From SSSZ01 sp036732025 (GTDB lineage Bacteria > Pseudomonadota > Gammaproteobacteria > Burkholderiales > Rhodocyclaceae), in assembly GCA_036732025.1 (NCBI GenBank), contig DAINDE010000001.1:197380-261379 (forward strand): a stretch of 64,000 bases of DNA. The letters run 5' to 3'. The position numbers were made by a program, and so were the translations under genes. A model generated the notes under the pieces. That model worked only from the letters and a program-made list of their open reading frames with translations. It was not told the DNA's origin and did no database searches. Of this stretch, positions 57,188 to 64,000 are shown one piece after another; the first letter of the stretch is position 1; every line of letters begins with the position of its first letter.

Positions 57188-59064
57188 TCTTCCTCTCCCG
57201 TCTTGAGGTCATCCACCTTGCGCCCGGCCAGAGCGCGCTTGATGCTTTGATCCATGCGGCGGTGGGCGAATTCCTGGGTCTCGTAGCCGAGGTCGTCCAT
57301 GGCCAGGTTGATGAGGCGGCGGTTGTCGCCGGCCGTGGTCTCGCGCAGCTTTTCGATGGCGACCTTGATCTTGGCGGTCTCGGCTTCCGACAGCAGGTGC
57401 GGGTCTTCGGCCAGTGCCGCCTCGGTGGCCTCGATGAGGCGGCGGGCCTCCACCTTGGCCTCGGTGAGCGCCCGGTTGATGGCGTCGTCCTTGGCGTGGG
57501 CCAGGGAATCCTGGAGCATGGCGGCGATTTCGTCGTCGGACAGGCCGTAGGACGGCTTCACCGTGACGCTGGCCTCGACGCCGGTGGTTTGCTCCCGGGC
57601 GGAGACGGAAAGGAGCCCGTCGGCATCGACCTGGAAGGTGACGCGGATGCGCGCCGCCCCCGCCACCATGGGCGGAATGCCGCGCAGCTCGAAGCGGGCC
57701 AGCGACCGGCAGTCGGCCACCAGCTCCCGCTCGCCCTGGACCACGTGGATGGCCATGGCGGTCTGGCCGTCCTTGAAGGTGGTGAAATCCTGGGCCCGGG
57801 CGGTGGGGATGGTGGCGTTGCGCGGGATGATCTTCTCGGTCAGGCCGCCCATGGTCTCCAGGCCCAGGGAGAGCGGGATGACGTCGAGCAGCAGCCAGTC
57901 GTCCTGGCCGGTCTTGTTGCCCACCAGCAGGTTGGCCTGGGTGGCGGCGCCCAGGGCCACCACCTTGTCCGGGTCGAGGTTGGTCAGCGGTTCCTGGCGG
58001 AAGAAATCACCCACCGCCTTCTGCACCTGGGGCATGCGGGTGGCGCCGCCGACCATGACCACGCCCTTGACGTCCTCGGGCCGCAGGCCCGCGTCGCGCA
58101 GGGCCTTCTTCACCGGCTGCATGGTCTTGGAGATGAGGGTCTGGGTGATGGCGGCGAAGGTATCCACGTCCAGCTTGAGGTCCACCATTTCGCCGGTGGA
58201 CAGGCGCGCCGTGATGGGCGCCTCGGGGTGCAGGGTGAGGAACTCCTTGGCCTCCCGGCAGCGCATCATGAGAAGCCGGGAATCCTGGGGCGACAGCGGC
58301 TGCAGCCTGGCCTGCTCGATCACCCAGCAGAAGATGCGCTGGTCGAAATCGTCGCCCCCCAGGGCCGAGTCGCCGCCGGTGGCCATGACCTCGAAGACGC
58401 CCTTGGTGAGCTTGAGGACGGAAATGTCGAAGGTGCCGCCGCCCAGGTCGTAGACCGCGTAGACGCCTTCGGCGCCGTTGTCCAGGCCGTAGGCGATGGC
58501 GGCCGCCGTAGGCTCGTTGAGGAGCCGCAGGACGTTGAGGCCGGCCAGTCGCGCCGCGTCCTTGGTGGCCTGACGCTGGGCGTCGTCGAAATAGGCGGGC
58601 ACGGTGATGACGGCGCCCACCAGCTCGCCGCCCAGGGCTGCCTCGGCGCGGTCGCGCAGGGTCTTGAGGATTTCGGCGGAGACTTCCACCGGGCTCTTCA
58701 CCCCGGCGACGGTCTTGACCTTGACCATGCCGGGCGCCTCGACGAAGTCGTAGGGCATGGATTCGACGTGGGCGATGTCCCTCAGCCCCCGGCCCATGAA
58801 GCGCTTCACCGAGACGATGGTGTTCTTGGGATCGGTGGCCTGCTTTTTCTGGGCCTCGTAGCCGACCTCGGTGGCGCCATCGCCCAGGTAGCGGACGACG
58901 GAGGGCACCAAGGGCCGCCCCTGGTCGTCGTTGAGGACGACGGCGAGGCCGCTGCGCACGGTGGCAACGAGGGAATTGGTGGTACCGAGGTCGATACCGA
59001 TGGCGAGCTTGTGCTCGTGGGGTGCCGCCGACTCTCCCGGCTCGGCAATCTGAAACAGGGCCAT
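57184..59064 (-). CDS. hscA: Fe-S protein assembly chaperone HscA
   Basis: A 626-residue specialised Hsp70. The ATPase domain begins KLAIGIDLGTTNSLVATVRS and contains AVYDLGGGTFDISVL; the substrate domain includes LLLDVIPLSLGLETMGGLTE. It binds the LPPVK peptide of IscU, present in the neighbouring iscU. Two bases separate it from hscB. Confidence 0.95.
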   Translation of the reverse strand: MALFQIAEPGESAAPHEHKLAIGIDLGTTNSLVATVRSGLAVVLNDDQGRPLVPSVVRYLGDGATEVGYEAQKKQATDPKNTIVSVKRFMGRGLRDIAHVESMPYDFVEAPGMVKVKTVAGVKSPVEVSAEILKTLRDRAEAALGGELVGAVITVPAYFDDAQRQATKDAARLAGLNVLRLLNEPTAAAIAYGLDNGAEGVYAVYDLGGGTFDISVLKLTKGVFEVMATGGDSALGGDDFDQRIFCWVIEQARLQPLSPQDSRLLMMRCREAKEFLTLHPEAPITARLSTGEMVDLKLDVDTFAAITQTLISKTMQPVKKALRDAGLRPEDVKGVVMVGGATRMPQVQKAVGDFFRQEPLTNLDPDKVVALGAATQANLLVGNKTGQDDWLLLDVIPLSLGLETMGGLTEKIIPRNATIPTARAQDFTTFKDGQTAMAIHVVQGERELVADCRSLARFELRGIPPMVAGAARIRVTFQVDADGLLSVSAREQTTGVEASVTVKPSYGLSDDEIAAMLQDSLAHAKDDAINRALTEAKVEARRLIEATEAALAEDPHLLSEAETAKIKVAIEKLRETTAGDNRRLINLAMDDLGYETQEFAHRRMDQSIKRALAGRKVDDLKTGEEE

Positions 59065-59066
59065 TG

Positions 59067-59606
59067 TTATTCTTCCAGCGACGCCAGGGCGTCGTCGATT
59101 TCGTGCAAAAGTTTTTCCAGGAACATCAGGCGGCGCACGGCTTCGCCGGCACCGTCCAGGTCGCCCGCCTCGTCGAGGAGGCGGCCGAGTTCATCGTAGC
59201 GGCCGGCGATGTCGGCCCGCAGCCGGTTGTGCAGGTGCTCCAGTTCGTGGTGGTCGCGGGCCTCCCGTGCCTCCGCCGCCGCCTCCCGCCATTCCATCTG
59301 CTCCATGAGGAAATCCGGCGCCATGGCGGTGTTGCTCTCCGCCTGCACGTCGTGCCCGGCCAGGTGCAGCAGGTACTTGGCCCGCTCCAGGGGTTTCTTC
59401 AGCGTCTGGTAAGCCTCGTTCGCCCGCGTCGCCCACTGCATGGAGAGGCGCCGCTCAGCATCGCTCCCGTGGGCGAAACGATCGGGATGCACCTGCCCCT
59501 GGACTTCGCGGTAGCGGACGTCCAGGTCGGACAGATCCAGCCGGAAGGCCCGGGGGAGCTGGAACAGGGAGAAAAAGTCGGCGGTCAGATCCACCTGAAA
59601 CCTCAA
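59067..59606 (-). CDS. hscB: Fe-S protein assembly co-chaperone HscB
   Basis: A 179-residue J-domain protein delivering IscU to HscA. The HPD tripeptide is at residues 40-42 (GQVHPDRFAHG); the C-terminal domain is a three-helix bundle. A 152-base gap with two hairpins separates it from iscA upstream. Confidence 0.93.
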   Translation of the reverse strand: MRFQVDLTADFFSLFQLPRAFRLDLSDLDVRYREVQGQVHPDRFAHGSDAERRLSMQWATRANEAYQTLKKPLERAKYLLHLAGHDVQAESNTAMAPDFLMEQMEWREAAAEAREARDHHELEHLHNRLRADIAGRYDELGRLLDEAGDLDGAGEAVRRLMFLEKLLHEIDDALASLEE

Positions 59607-59611
59607 GATGC

Positions 59612-59676
59612 GGTCGGTTTTCCCGGCCGACCAGATTGCGAAAAGCTCAAAGCGAAGGCGGGGCTAGGCGCCCCGC
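59612..59676. other. Two hairpins in the iscA-hscB gap
   Basis: GGTCGG / CCGACC (59612-59617 with 59627-59632) and a 7-bp stem GCGGGGC / GCCCCGC (59658-59664 with 59670-59676). They sit in the only sizable gap of the isc operon and could attenuate or process the transcript between iscRSUA and hscBA. No T run on the transcribed strand is obvious. Confidence 0.55.
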
Positions 59677-59758
59677 ACGCAGATGACCAAAGGGAACCCT
59701 CTTGGGGGCAGTACGAATAGTACGGCAAGTGCGGGGCAACGACGCACCGCCGAGCCTG

Positions 59759-60082
59759 CTACACATTAAAGGATTCGCCGCAGCCGCATTGGTCTTTGAC
59801 ATTCGGGTTGTTGAACTTGAAGCCTTCATTGAGCCCTTCCCGGGCATAGTCCAGTTCCATCCCGTCCAGATACGGCAGGCTCTTCGGATCGACGAACACC
59901 TTGACGCCATTGCTCTCGAAAACGAGATCGTCCTCGGCGCTCTCATCGACGAATTCCAGCTTGTAGGCCATCCCGGAACAACCGCTGGTGCGTACCCCGA
60001 GACGCAGGCCGATACCCTTGCCCCGCTTGCTCAGGTAGTTGGCGACGTGCTTCGCCGCCTTGTCGCTCAAGGTGATGGCCAT
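59759..60082 (-). CDS. iscA: Fe-S cluster assembly protein IscA
   Basis: A 107-residue A-type carrier. The three conserved cysteines are C35 (TSGCSGMAY), C99 and C101 (DQCGCGESF). It transfers clusters from IscU to target proteins. ATG at 60082, 2 bases after iscU. Confidence 0.95.
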   Translation of the reverse strand: MAITLSDKAAKHVANYLSKRGKGIGLRLGVRTSGCSGMAYKLEFVDESAEDDLVFESNGVKVFVDPKSLPYLDGMELDYAREGLNEGFKFNNPNVKDQCGCGESFNV

Positions 60083-60084
60083 GC

Positions 60085-60468
60085 TTATTCTCCGTGCTTC
60101 TTCTTGTAGTCGGCCACGGCCGCCTTGATGGCGTCCTCGGCCAGGATGGAACAGTGGATCTTGACCGGCGGCAGGGCCAACTCCTCGGCGATCTCGGTGT
60201 TCTTGATCTCCAGGGCCTGATCCACGGTCTTGCCCTTGACCCATTCGGTGACGAGGGAAGAGGAAGCGATGGCGGAACCGCAGCCGTAGGTCTTGAACTT
60301 GGCGTCCTCGATGACGCCCTGCTTGTTGACCTTGATCTGCAGCTTCATCACGTCGCCGCAGGCGGGGGCGCCCACCATGCCGGTGCCGACGCCCTCGTCT
60401 TCCTTGGCGAAGGAGCCGACGTTGCGGGGGTTCTCGTAGTGGTCGATGACTTTGACGCTGTAGGACAT
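60085..60468 (-). CDS. iscU: Fe-S cluster scaffold protein IscU
   Basis: A 127-residue scaffold with C37, D39, C63 and H105/C106 forming the cluster site and the HscA recognition motif LPPVK at residues 99-103. ATG at 60468 (MSYSVKVIDHYENPRNVGSF) follows AAGGAGAAC. 10 bases downstream of iscS. Confidence 0.96.
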   Translation of the reverse strand: MSYSVKVIDHYENPRNVGSFAKEDEGVGTGMVGAPACGDVMKLQIKVNKQGVIEDAKFKTYGCGSAIASSSLVTEWVKGKTVDQALEIKNTEIAEELALPPVKIHCSILAEDAIKAAVADYKKKHGE

Positions 60469-60478
60469 GATGTTCTCC

Positions 60479-61690
60479 TTAATGGGCGGCCCACTGGACG
60501 GTGGAAAGGTCGACACCTTCCTGCACCATTTCCCAGAGGGGGGACAGTTCGCGCAGCTTGCCGACCTTCTTGTGCAGCAGGTCGACGGCGTAGTCGATTT
60601 CTTCCTCGGTGGTGAAGCGGCCGATGGTGAAGCGGATGGAGCTGTGAGCCAGCTCGTCGTCGCGGCCCAGGGCGCGCAGGACGTAGGAGGGCTCCAGGCT
60701 GGCGGAAGTGCAGGCGGAACCGGAGGAAACCGCCAGATCCTTGATGGCCATGATCATGGATTCGCCCTCGACGTAGGCAAAGCTCATGTTGAGATTATGG
60801 GGCACCCGGTGCACCAGGTCGCCATTGACGTAGGTGGCCTCGATGTCTTGCAGGCCGTGCAGCAGCTTGTCCCGCAGCTTGCCGATGCGCTTGTTCTCGT
60901 CGACCATCTCTTCCCTGGCGATGCGGAAGGCTTCGCCCATGCCGACGATCTGGTGGGTGGCCAGGGTGCCGGAGCGGAAACCGCGCTCGTGGCCGCCGCC
61001 GTGCATCTGGGGCTCCAGGCGGATGCGGGGCTTGCGCCGCACGTAGAGGGCGCCGATGCCCTTGGGGCCGTAGGTCTTGTGGGCGGAGAAGCTCATCAGG
61101 TCCACCTTGAGCTTGGCGAGGTCGATGTCCACCTTGCCGGTGGCCTGGGCCGCATCCACGTGGAAGATGACGCCCTTGTCGCGGCAGATTTCGCCCAGTT
61201 GCTCGATGGGCTGGATGACGCCGATCTCGTTATTCACGTACATGACGGAGGCCAGAACGGTGTCGGGGCGGATGGCGGCCTTGAAGGCTTCCAGGTCCAC
61301 CAGGCCGTTGTCCTGGACATCCAGGTAGGTGGCCTCGAAGCCCTGGCGCTCCATTTCGCGCACGGTATCGAGCACGGCCTTGTGCTCGGTCTTGATGGTA
61401 ATGATGTGCTTGCCCTTGGTGCCGGCATAGAAATTGGCGGCGCCCTTGATGGCCAGGTTGTTGGATTCCGTGGCGCCGGAGGTCCACACGATCTCCTTGG
61501 CATCGGCGTTGACCAGGGCGGCCACCTGCTCGCGGGCCGCCTCGACGGCTGCTTCCGCCTCCCAGCCGAAGCTGTGGGAGCGGGAAGCCGGATTGCCGAA
61601 CTTCTCGACCAGGTAAGGAATCATCTTGTCTGCCACGCGCGGGTCCACCGGGGTGGTGGCCGAGTAATCCAGGTAGATGGGCAATTTCAT
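60479..61690 (-). CDS. iscS: Cysteine desulfurase IscS
   Basis: A 403-residue PLP enzyme converting cysteine to alanine and enzyme-bound persulfide for Fe-S assembly. The PLP lysine is in SFSAHKTYGPKG, the active cysteine in SSGSACTSASLEPSYVLRAL, and the C-terminal IscU-contact region is present. Second desulfurase gene of this operon; the extra one precedes it. Confidence 0.96.
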   Translation of the reverse strand: MKLPIYLDYSATTPVDPRVADKMIPYLVEKFGNPASRSHSFGWEAEAAVEAAREQVAALVNADAKEIVWTSGATESNNLAIKGAANFYAGTKGKHIITIKTEHKAVLDTVREMERQGFEATYLDVQDNGLVDLEAFKAAIRPDTVLASVMYVNNEIGVIQPIEQLGEICRDKGVIFHVDAAQATGKVDIDLAKLKVDLMSFSAHKTYGPKGIGALYVRRKPRIRLEPQMHGGGHERGFRSGTLATHQIVGMGEAFRIAREEMVDENKRIGKLRDKLLHGLQDIEATYVNGDLVHRVPHNLNMSFAYVEGESMIMAIKDLAVSSGSACTSASLEPSYVLRALGRDDELAHSSIRFTIGRFTTEEEIDYAVDLLHKKVGKLRELSPLWEMVQEGVDLSTVQWAAH

Positions 61691-61714
61691 CGTTTCTCTC
61701 GTTTCGTCGGACCG

Positions 61715-62872
61715 TCAGACGGCCATGGCCGTCAATCCCTGCAGGCGTCCGACCGTTGCCCGCAAGGCGTGGATGAATTCGTCGATGTGCGCTTCCGTGT
61801 TGCCGGCGCCGAGGCTGACCCGCACCGCCCCCCGGGCGATTTCCGGCGCCACCCCCATGGCCCGCAGCACGTGGGAAGGCTCCGGGTTGGCGCTGGAACA
61901 GGCGGCGCCGCTGGCCACGGCGAAGCCTTCCCGGTCCAGCTTGCCCACCAGGGTCTCGCCGTCGATGCCGGGCAGGGCGAAATAGCTGGTGTTGGGCAGC
62001 CTCTCTGCGGAGAGACCGAAGAGGGTGGCTCCCAGTTCCGCCAGCCCGGCCTCCAGGCGTTCCCTGAGAGACCGCAGGCGGGCGGGAAGTTCCGCCAGCC
62101 GGGCGGCCGCCAGCTCGGCGGCGACACCGAAGCCGACGATGGCCGGCACGTTCTCGGTACCGGAGCGCAGGCCCCGCTCGTGACCGCCACCGGCGATGAG
62201 GGGTTGCAGCTCCACCCGCTTGTCCAGCACCAGGGCGGCGGCGCCCTTGGGACCATGGATCTTGTGGGCAGAAATGGTCAGGGCATGGACGCCGGCCGCG
62301 TTGAGGGCGCGGAAGTCCACCGGCACCTTGCCCAGGGCCTGGACGGCATCGCTGTGGAACCAGCCGCCGCAGGCCTTGGCGGCAGCGGCCAGGCTGGCCA
62401 CGTCCTGCACCACGCCGGTCTCGTTGTTGGCAAGCATGAGCGACAGGAGACGCGGCCTGCCGAGAAGGGCCTCGGCGTAGTCGGCGACGTCGATGCGCCC
62501 TTGCCCGTCGACGCCGATGCGCCGCAGGGCCCAGCCCTGGCGGGCGAGCTGCTCGGCGGGCTTGATGACGCAGGGGTGCTCGATGGCGCTCACCACCAGG
62601 CTGCCCGGCTTCAGGCAGGCAGCGGCGCCCTTGAGGAAGAGGTTGTTGGCCTCGCTGCCGCCGCTGGTGAACACCACCTCCGTCGGGTGCGCCCCGACGG
62701 CCGCGGCCACCTGCTGCCGCGCCCGATCCACCGCCTGCCGCGCCGCCCGGCCGTACTCGTGGCGGCTGGAGGCGTTGCCGAACTGCACCCGCAGCCAGGG
62801 CAGCATGGCGTCCAGCACCGCCGGGTCCAGCGGCGTGGTGGCGTTGTGGTCGAGATAGGTGGGCAGGAACAT
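61715..62872 (-). CDS. Second cysteine desulfurase (NifS/IscS-like) in the isc operon
   Basis: A 385-residue class V aminotransferase-fold desulfurase. PLP lysine in TISAHKIHGPKG, catalytic cysteine in ASGAACSSANPEPSHVLRAM, so it should be active. It is clearly divergent from the adjacent IscS and shorter at the C-terminus. ATG at 62872 begins MFLPTYLDHNATTPLDP. It lies between iscR and iscS, 14 bases after iscR. Role next to IscS unknown; it could serve another acceptor. Confidence 0.92.
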   Translation of the reverse strand: MFLPTYLDHNATTPLDPAVLDAMLPWLRVQFGNASSRHEYGRAARQAVDRARQQVAAAVGAHPTEVVFTSGGSEANNLFLKGAAACLKPGSLVVSAIEHPCVIKPAEQLARQGWALRRIGVDGQGRIDVADYAEALLGRPRLLSLMLANNETGVVQDVASLAAAAKACGGWFHSDAVQALGKVPVDFRALNAAGVHALTISAHKIHGPKGAAALVLDKRVELQPLIAGGGHERGLRSGTENVPAIVGFGVAAELAAARLAELPARLRSLRERLEAGLAELGATLFGLSAERLPNTSYFALPGIDGETLVGKLDREGFAVASGAACSSANPEPSHVLRAMGVAPEIARGAVRVSLGAGNTEAHIDEFIHALRATVGRLQGLTAMAV

Positions 62873-62886
62873 GGCGGTATCCGCGC

Positions 62887-63387
62887 TCAGGCGACGGCGG
62901 CGACCTTGTCCCGGCTGTTGCGGGGCCGCGGATGGGGGCCGGCGCGCAGGTCCTCGAGGACGGCATTCTGGCCGGCGGCCTTGAGTTTCTGCTTGTTGAC
63001 CAGATCGGCCAGGGAGACGGAAGCGAGGTACTCGTACATCTTGGCGTTGAGGGTCGCCCACAGGTCGTGGGTCATGCAGCGGTGCTCGTCCTGGCAGTTC
63101 TCCCGGCCGCCGCACTGGGTGGCGTCCAGGGGCTCGTCCACGGCCCGGATGATGTCGGCCACGAACACCTGATCCAGGGGGCGGGAGATGCAGTAGCCGC
63201 CGCCTGGGCCGCGCACGCTGTCCACCAGGCGGTGGCGGCGCAGCTTGCCGAAGAGCTGCTCCAGGTAGGAAAGGGAAATGCTCTGGCGCTCGCTGACGCC
63301 GGCCAGGGCCACGGGCCCTTCCTCGCCGCGGAGGGCGAGATCGATCATGGCGGTGACGGCGAACCGTCCTTTGGTGGTGAGTCGCAT
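62887..63387 (-). CDS. iscR: Fe-S cluster-sensing regulator IscR
   Basis: A 166-residue Rrf2-family repressor. The winged helix (MRLTTKGRFAVTAMIDLALR) is followed by cluster ligands C92, C98, C104 and H107. With its 2Fe-2S cluster it represses the isc operon; an IscR-type site overlaps the promoter just upstream. Confidence 0.95.
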   Translation of the reverse strand: MRLTTKGRFAVTAMIDLALRGEEGPVALAGVSERQSISLSYLEQLFGKLRRHRLVDSVRGPGGGYCISRPLDQVFVADIIRAVDEPLDATQCGGRENCQDEHRCMTHDLWATLNAKMYEYLASVSLADLVNKQKLKAAGQNAVLEDLRAGPHPRPRNSRDKVAAVA

Positions 63388-63404
63388 GCTGGGGTCTCCT
63401 GCTA

Positions 63405-63454
63405 ATAACCTACTATCGCAGTCAACTATATCGGGGGCGCCGGAAATTAGTCAA
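63405..63454 (-). promoter_or_regulatory. iscR promoter with type 1 IscR site
   Basis: On the minus strand -35 TTGACT (63454-63449), 18-base spacer and -10 TATAGT (63430-63425). Overlapping the -10 is a 25-base site at 63429-63405 that starts ATAGTTGACT and ends GTAGGTTAT, fitting the type 1 IscR consensus with its GACT and AGT half-sites. The -35 lies at the end of cysE. Confidence 0.75.
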
Positions 63455-64000
63455 CGATTTTACTCAAGTATTGCGGATCGAACTGGTCGGCCGGTTGCAC
63501 CTGCTCGTCGCACTTCACCCCGGCCGCCTCCAGCTCCTTGAGGAGCATGGCCAGCCGCCGGTCGGTCTCGGCGGCGTGGTCGAGGAGCCCGTGGATGGCC
63601 TTGGCCAGGGGATCGTCCTGGTCCCGCGCAACGGCGTAGGCGGAAAAACCCATTTTCTCGGCCTGGGCCTCGCGCTGCCGGCCCTGCTCGGAATTGTCGA
63701 TGATGCGCCCGGGGTTGCCGACGGCCGTCGCGCCGGCCGGCACCGGCTTGGTCACCACGGCATTGGAGCCCACCTTGGCCCCGGCGCCGATGGTGATGGG
63801 CCCCAGCACCTTGGCGCCGGCGCCGACCACCACCCCGTCTTCCAGGGTGGGATGACGCTTGCCCTTGTTCCAGGAGGTACCGCCCAGGGTGACGCCATGA
63901 TAGAGCGTGACGTCGTCGCCGATCTCCGCCGTCTCGCCGATGACCACGCCCATGCCGTGGTCGATGAAGAAGCGGCGGCCGATGGAGGCGCCGGGATGGA
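63447..64000 (-). CDS. cysE: Serine O-acetyltransferase CysE (partial, cut by window end)
   Basis: The C-terminal part, at least 184 codons, of serine acetyltransferase, which makes O-acetylserine for cysteine synthesis. The left-handed beta helix hexapeptide repeats are visible (VVIGETAEIGDDVTLYHGVT; GAKVLGPITIGAGAKVGSNA), as are HGVTLGGTSWNKGKRHPTLE and an upstream catalytic His region ending RRFFIDHGMG. The N-terminus lies outside the window. It precedes iscR, placing cysteine supply beside cysteine desulfuration. Confidence 0.93.
   Translation of the reverse strand, partial: HPGASIGRRFFIDHGMGVVIGETAEIGDDVTLYHGVTLGGTSWNKGKRHPTLEDGVVVGAGAKVLGPITIGAGAKVGSNAVVTKPVPAGATAVGNPGRIIDNSEQGRQREAQAEKMGFSAYAVARDQDDPLAKAIHGLLDHAAETDRRLAMLLKELEAAGVKCDEQVQPADQFDPQYLSKIVD

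Noticed and set aside
57247..59199. Long plus-strand frame opposite hscA
   Set aside because: hscA is unmistakable on the minus strand; the opposite frame is compositionally biased.
60467..63172. A 901-codon plus-strand frame across iscS and the second desulfurase
   Set aside because: Both desulfurases are clear on the minus strand; no domain is visible in the opposite frame.

Overview
The window reads as chromosomal DNA of a GC-rich Gram-negative bacterium, most likely a betaproteobacterium close to Rhodocyclales. This is inferred from the gene families and codon style, not from a marker gene. Most of it is tightly packed core and accessory metabolism with short intergenic gaps. A run of 10 Ns at 45572-45581 shows it is a draft scaffold, and the flanks of that gap are redundant: both carry the same part of homoserine dehydrogenase in two different versions, so the join is suspect.

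Layout. 1-7.9 kb is an iron island: a Fur-type promoter, hemP, tonB-exbB-exbD, an Ftr-type ferrous iron importer (P19-like protein, cupredoxin, FTR1 permease, polyferredoxin) with an outer-membrane porin gene inside it, then two bacterioferritin subunits whose heme and ferroxidase ligands are complementary. 8-12.4 kb holds a two-TM protein, greB, ydcH, and a Pit phosphate transporter with its DUF47 partner. 12.4-15 kb has cysB and a DUF1326/DUF2182 pair. 15-22.8 kb has a glutathione transferase, a sulfonate/sulfate-ester uptake cluster (ssuC, ssuB, ssuA, an AtsK/TauD-type dioxygenase) and a degenerate EAL protein. 22.9-31.3 kb has tRNA-Ser(CGA), mltF, serS, an orphan NosR-like flavo-ferredoxin membrane protein, an overlooked 59-codon gene, rarA and a pseudouridine synthase. 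31-44 kb is a mosaic of oxidoreductases, small secreted proteins, two MocR-type regulators each with a DUF2917 gene nearby, a ClpX-like ATPase lacking ClpX recruitment loops, an AmiD-like amidase and an isochorismatase. 44-48.6 kb has the split hom, an alanine-type aminotransferase, an Mth938-like gene and a low-GC PIN-domain gene. 48.7-56.6 kb has mfd, aroG, serB, an M48 protease and a DUF898 protein. 56.6-64 kb is a complete isc operon (iscR, an extra cysteine desulfurase, iscS, iscU, iscA, hscB, hscA, fdx, iscX) with cysE upstream.

Together the genes support iron acquisition and storage, Fe-S cluster assembly and sulfur supply (cysB, ssu, cysE, isc). A family of imperfect palindromes sits just behind genes at four places. 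No CRISPR array, prophage or transposase was seen.
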